Part shown: positions 62,365 to 64,000 of the stretch, one piece after another
How the letters are laid out: each line of letters begins with the position of its first letter
Numbering within the stretch: the stretch's first letter is position 1
From: Marsupella aquatica
Taxonomy: Eukaryota > Marchantiophyta
Assembly (NCBI GenBank): GCA_973895155.1
Contig: OZ316891.1
Coordinates: forward strand, 6,386,001 to 6,450,000
Direction: 5' to 3'
Length of the DNA stretch: 64,000 nt
The notes under the pieces: model-generated
The model's input: only the letters and a program-made list of their open reading frames with translations
What the model was told of the DNA's origin: nothing
The model's database searches: none
Made by a program: the position numbers and the translations under genes

Positions 62365-63301
62365 TTACTTCTTTTTATCTTTGTCACCACCGGCGGCCCT
62401 GTTGCACAGAACGGCGAAACAATCAGAATAGGGCACAGAAAGGCTACAAACAGCAGGCTACGACAATAGTAAGTAAAAGCTTAAAGGTGCGGCAACAAAC
62501 CTGGACTTCCGGAGGACGGTAGTCATCTCCTCTCTTTTCCTCTTGGCACGCAAATGGGTGCCCAATTTCTTCTTGGCGACCTTCAAAGCCCGCTTGTCCT
62601 TACCGACCTTCAACAACTCCGTGATTCTCTTCTCATACGGTGCGAATCCAACAACCTCGCGGATCAAAGACCTCACCATCTTGGTTCTCTTTCCGAGTTT
62701 CTGCAAAGCCAGCAAATCAACACGCATATCGTCAGACATACAAACCACACTAGCAAATTTCCCTAATCAACAGTTCCCGAAAGTAAACCAGCAAAAACCA
62801 CTTGTCGTTCAGTACCTCACATCCCAAAGCTATTTCCCATTCTGCGCTCTCCGTCCCTTTCCTTTCTGTTGCCCCTCTTCGTTAGACCCTCAAACACTGC
62901 AGCGGCTACGCCACCCCCGTCCATCCGGAACAACACAAAAACTCACAGGCCCCTTAAACCCGTTTCTTCAATCCTTTTGCTACTCGTCCCATCAACACTC
63001 AATTCCCAAAAAACCACCTCTAAGACTACCGCAACTATTGTAGCATACACGGAAGAGGCAGGGTACCGGGAAACGGAGAACCACGACAACATGGTAAATA
63101 ATCTTCATTCATGTCTTCAATTCATACAACAGAATGCCACGAAAGAGATGAGGATCGAAACCCTAGGAGACGGGGTATAACAGTAGCGAATGCACATACC
63201 CCCTTGGTCGAGGAGGGGCGGGGAGCGAGCTCCCGCTTGGTGACGATGTGGCCCTTGTTCAAGCCCACGGCAATACCGCTGCTGGCCACGGCGGGCGCCA
63301 T
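62365..63301 (-). CDS. RPL36: Cytosolic 60S ribosomal protein eL36
   Basis: This is a structural protein of the large cytosolic ribosomal subunit. Three exons, 63301-63200, 62700-62501 and 62398-62365, join in frame to 111 residues, close to the usual length of plant eL36. The N-terminus contains [20 protein letters not shown]. The second exon carries the diagnostic block [20 protein letters not shown] followed by [15 protein letters not shown]. The tiny last exon adds the basic end ([10 protein letters not shown]) and the stop. Donors are GT and acceptors AG at each junction. The product is highly basic, as expected for an rRNA-binding protein. A repeat-derived region lies immediately upstream. 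Confidence 0.97.
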
Positions 63302-63529
63302 CGCTGCTGCAGATCCGAAGCACCTCCGCGAAGAAACGATCCCGACACAAAATTCAGCGAGACGAGTGACGAATGTCGATCAGAGCTTCCAAAGAGAAAT
63401 GCTCGACGGCCGCTGCGCCTCTTTTCACCAGAGTCTAGAAGAGAGAGGAAAGGAAATGAAAGGAAGGGGATGGGAGGGAAGACGGGGCCAGGCACCGAAA
63501 CCCTAGCCTCGGCCCCAGCCTTGCGGACG

Positions 63530-64000
63530 GGAGCCCTCGGCCCTGGCCCTCGTCCGAGAACCGCGTAGCTTGCGTGGAGAGCGTCCGTTTCCTCTGTAGG
63601 TGTTGTTCACTACAGTAGCTAATTATCATGGTTTTTTGTGGCCGGGAGCTCAGTTGGCGAACCTTGGCCCCGGCCCTTGTCCGAGAACCCCGTAGCTTGT
63701 GTGGAGAGCATCTGTTTCCTCAGTAGGTGTGGTTCACTACAGTAGCTAATAGGGCGTCTCAAACTTTACGTTGCTGCTTCTAGTTGCGGTCAGACACTGA
63801 ATCCCGGGAAAAAAGTGGTAGACACAAAAATCCATGTCCGCACACTGCTGAACCGTGACCAAAACTGCTAGTTCCGGGTCTCTCTTTTTTCCCGCGACTC
63901 CAAGGATTGAGACGCCCTAATATATCGTGGTTTTGGTGGCCGGGAGCTCAGTGGGTGAACCTTGGCCCCGGCCCTTGTCCGAGAACCATGTAGCTTGCAT
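63530..64000. repeat. 127-bp tandem repeat, at least three copies, interrupted by a MITE
   Basis: The marker 'gagaacc..gtagcttg' recurs at 63556, 63683 and 63981. The first spacing is 127 bp, and the second is 127 bp once the 168-bp insertion and its 3-bp target duplication are removed. Units contain 'ggccgggagctcagt' and 'gttcactacagtagctaat'. The array starts about 230 bp upstream of the eL36 start codon and runs off the window. Confidence 0.85.
63751..63918. mobile_element. 168-bp MITE inside the tandem repeat
   Basis: The ends are AGGGCGTCTCAA and TTGAGACGCCCT, a perfect 12-bp terminal inverted repeat extended by partial matches. It is flanked by AAT on both sides. The neighbouring repeat unit at 63612-63640 lacks the element and shows the empty site (gctaattatc...), which confirms an insertion. 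It has no coding capacity. Confidence 0.88.

Overview
The window is nuclear DNA of a land plant. It has intron-rich genes with GT-AG introns, classic plant families (a class III peroxidase, an ATXR3/SDG2-type SET protein, a plant-type eL36 gene), long AT-rich intergenic stretches and many degenerate minisatellites and MITE-like elements. The peroxidase keeps the canonical three-intron layout. Several proteins look diverged from what I remember of flowering-plant versions, for example the N-terminus of the SET protein. A bryophyte or other seedless plant is therefore my inference, but no single feature proves it.

Layout. 1-2190: two families of degenerate ~100- and ~140-bp tandem repeats. 2256-5259 (-): secreted peroxidase with a 290-residue proline-rich tail. 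5260-17760: gene-poor DNA with microsatellites, a 50-bp tandem array, a 543-bp TA-flanked MITE and a triplicated ~200-bp repeat. 17781-19735 (+): two-exon gene for a tail-anchored, coiled-coil protein of unknown function. 19736-27968: intergenic, with a GC-rich block, a 69-bp tandem array and homopolymers. 27969-41400 (-): 20-exon gene for a ~3015-residue H3K4 methyltransferase-like protein whose first exon carries about 24 copies of a 19-residue repeat. 41401-43800: its probable 5' region, with strongly strand-skewed low-complexity DNA. 43801-49664: intergenic, including a fold-back element. 49665-54455 (+): F-box/LRR/ankyrin protein. 56624-59292 (-): TMEM144-like membrane transporter with five TCACGTC repeats upstream. 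60207-60837: a second member of the TA-flanked MITE family. 62365-63301 (-): ribosomal protein eL36. From about 63530 to the end: a 127-bp tandem repeat with a 168-bp MITE inserted in it.

The genes do not form a pathway. They are independent eukaryotic genes for cell-wall redox chemistry, chromatin, ubiquitin targeting, membrane transport and translation. I rebuilt exon structures by hand from splice sites, reading frame and remembered family conservation. Each spliced model closes in frame, but none has been checked against transcripts. I saw no CRISPR array, rRNA or convincing tRNA, and no clearly new multi-gene system. The most unusual coding features are the peroxidase/proline-rich chimera and the repeat-expanded, zinc-knuckle-bearing SET protein.
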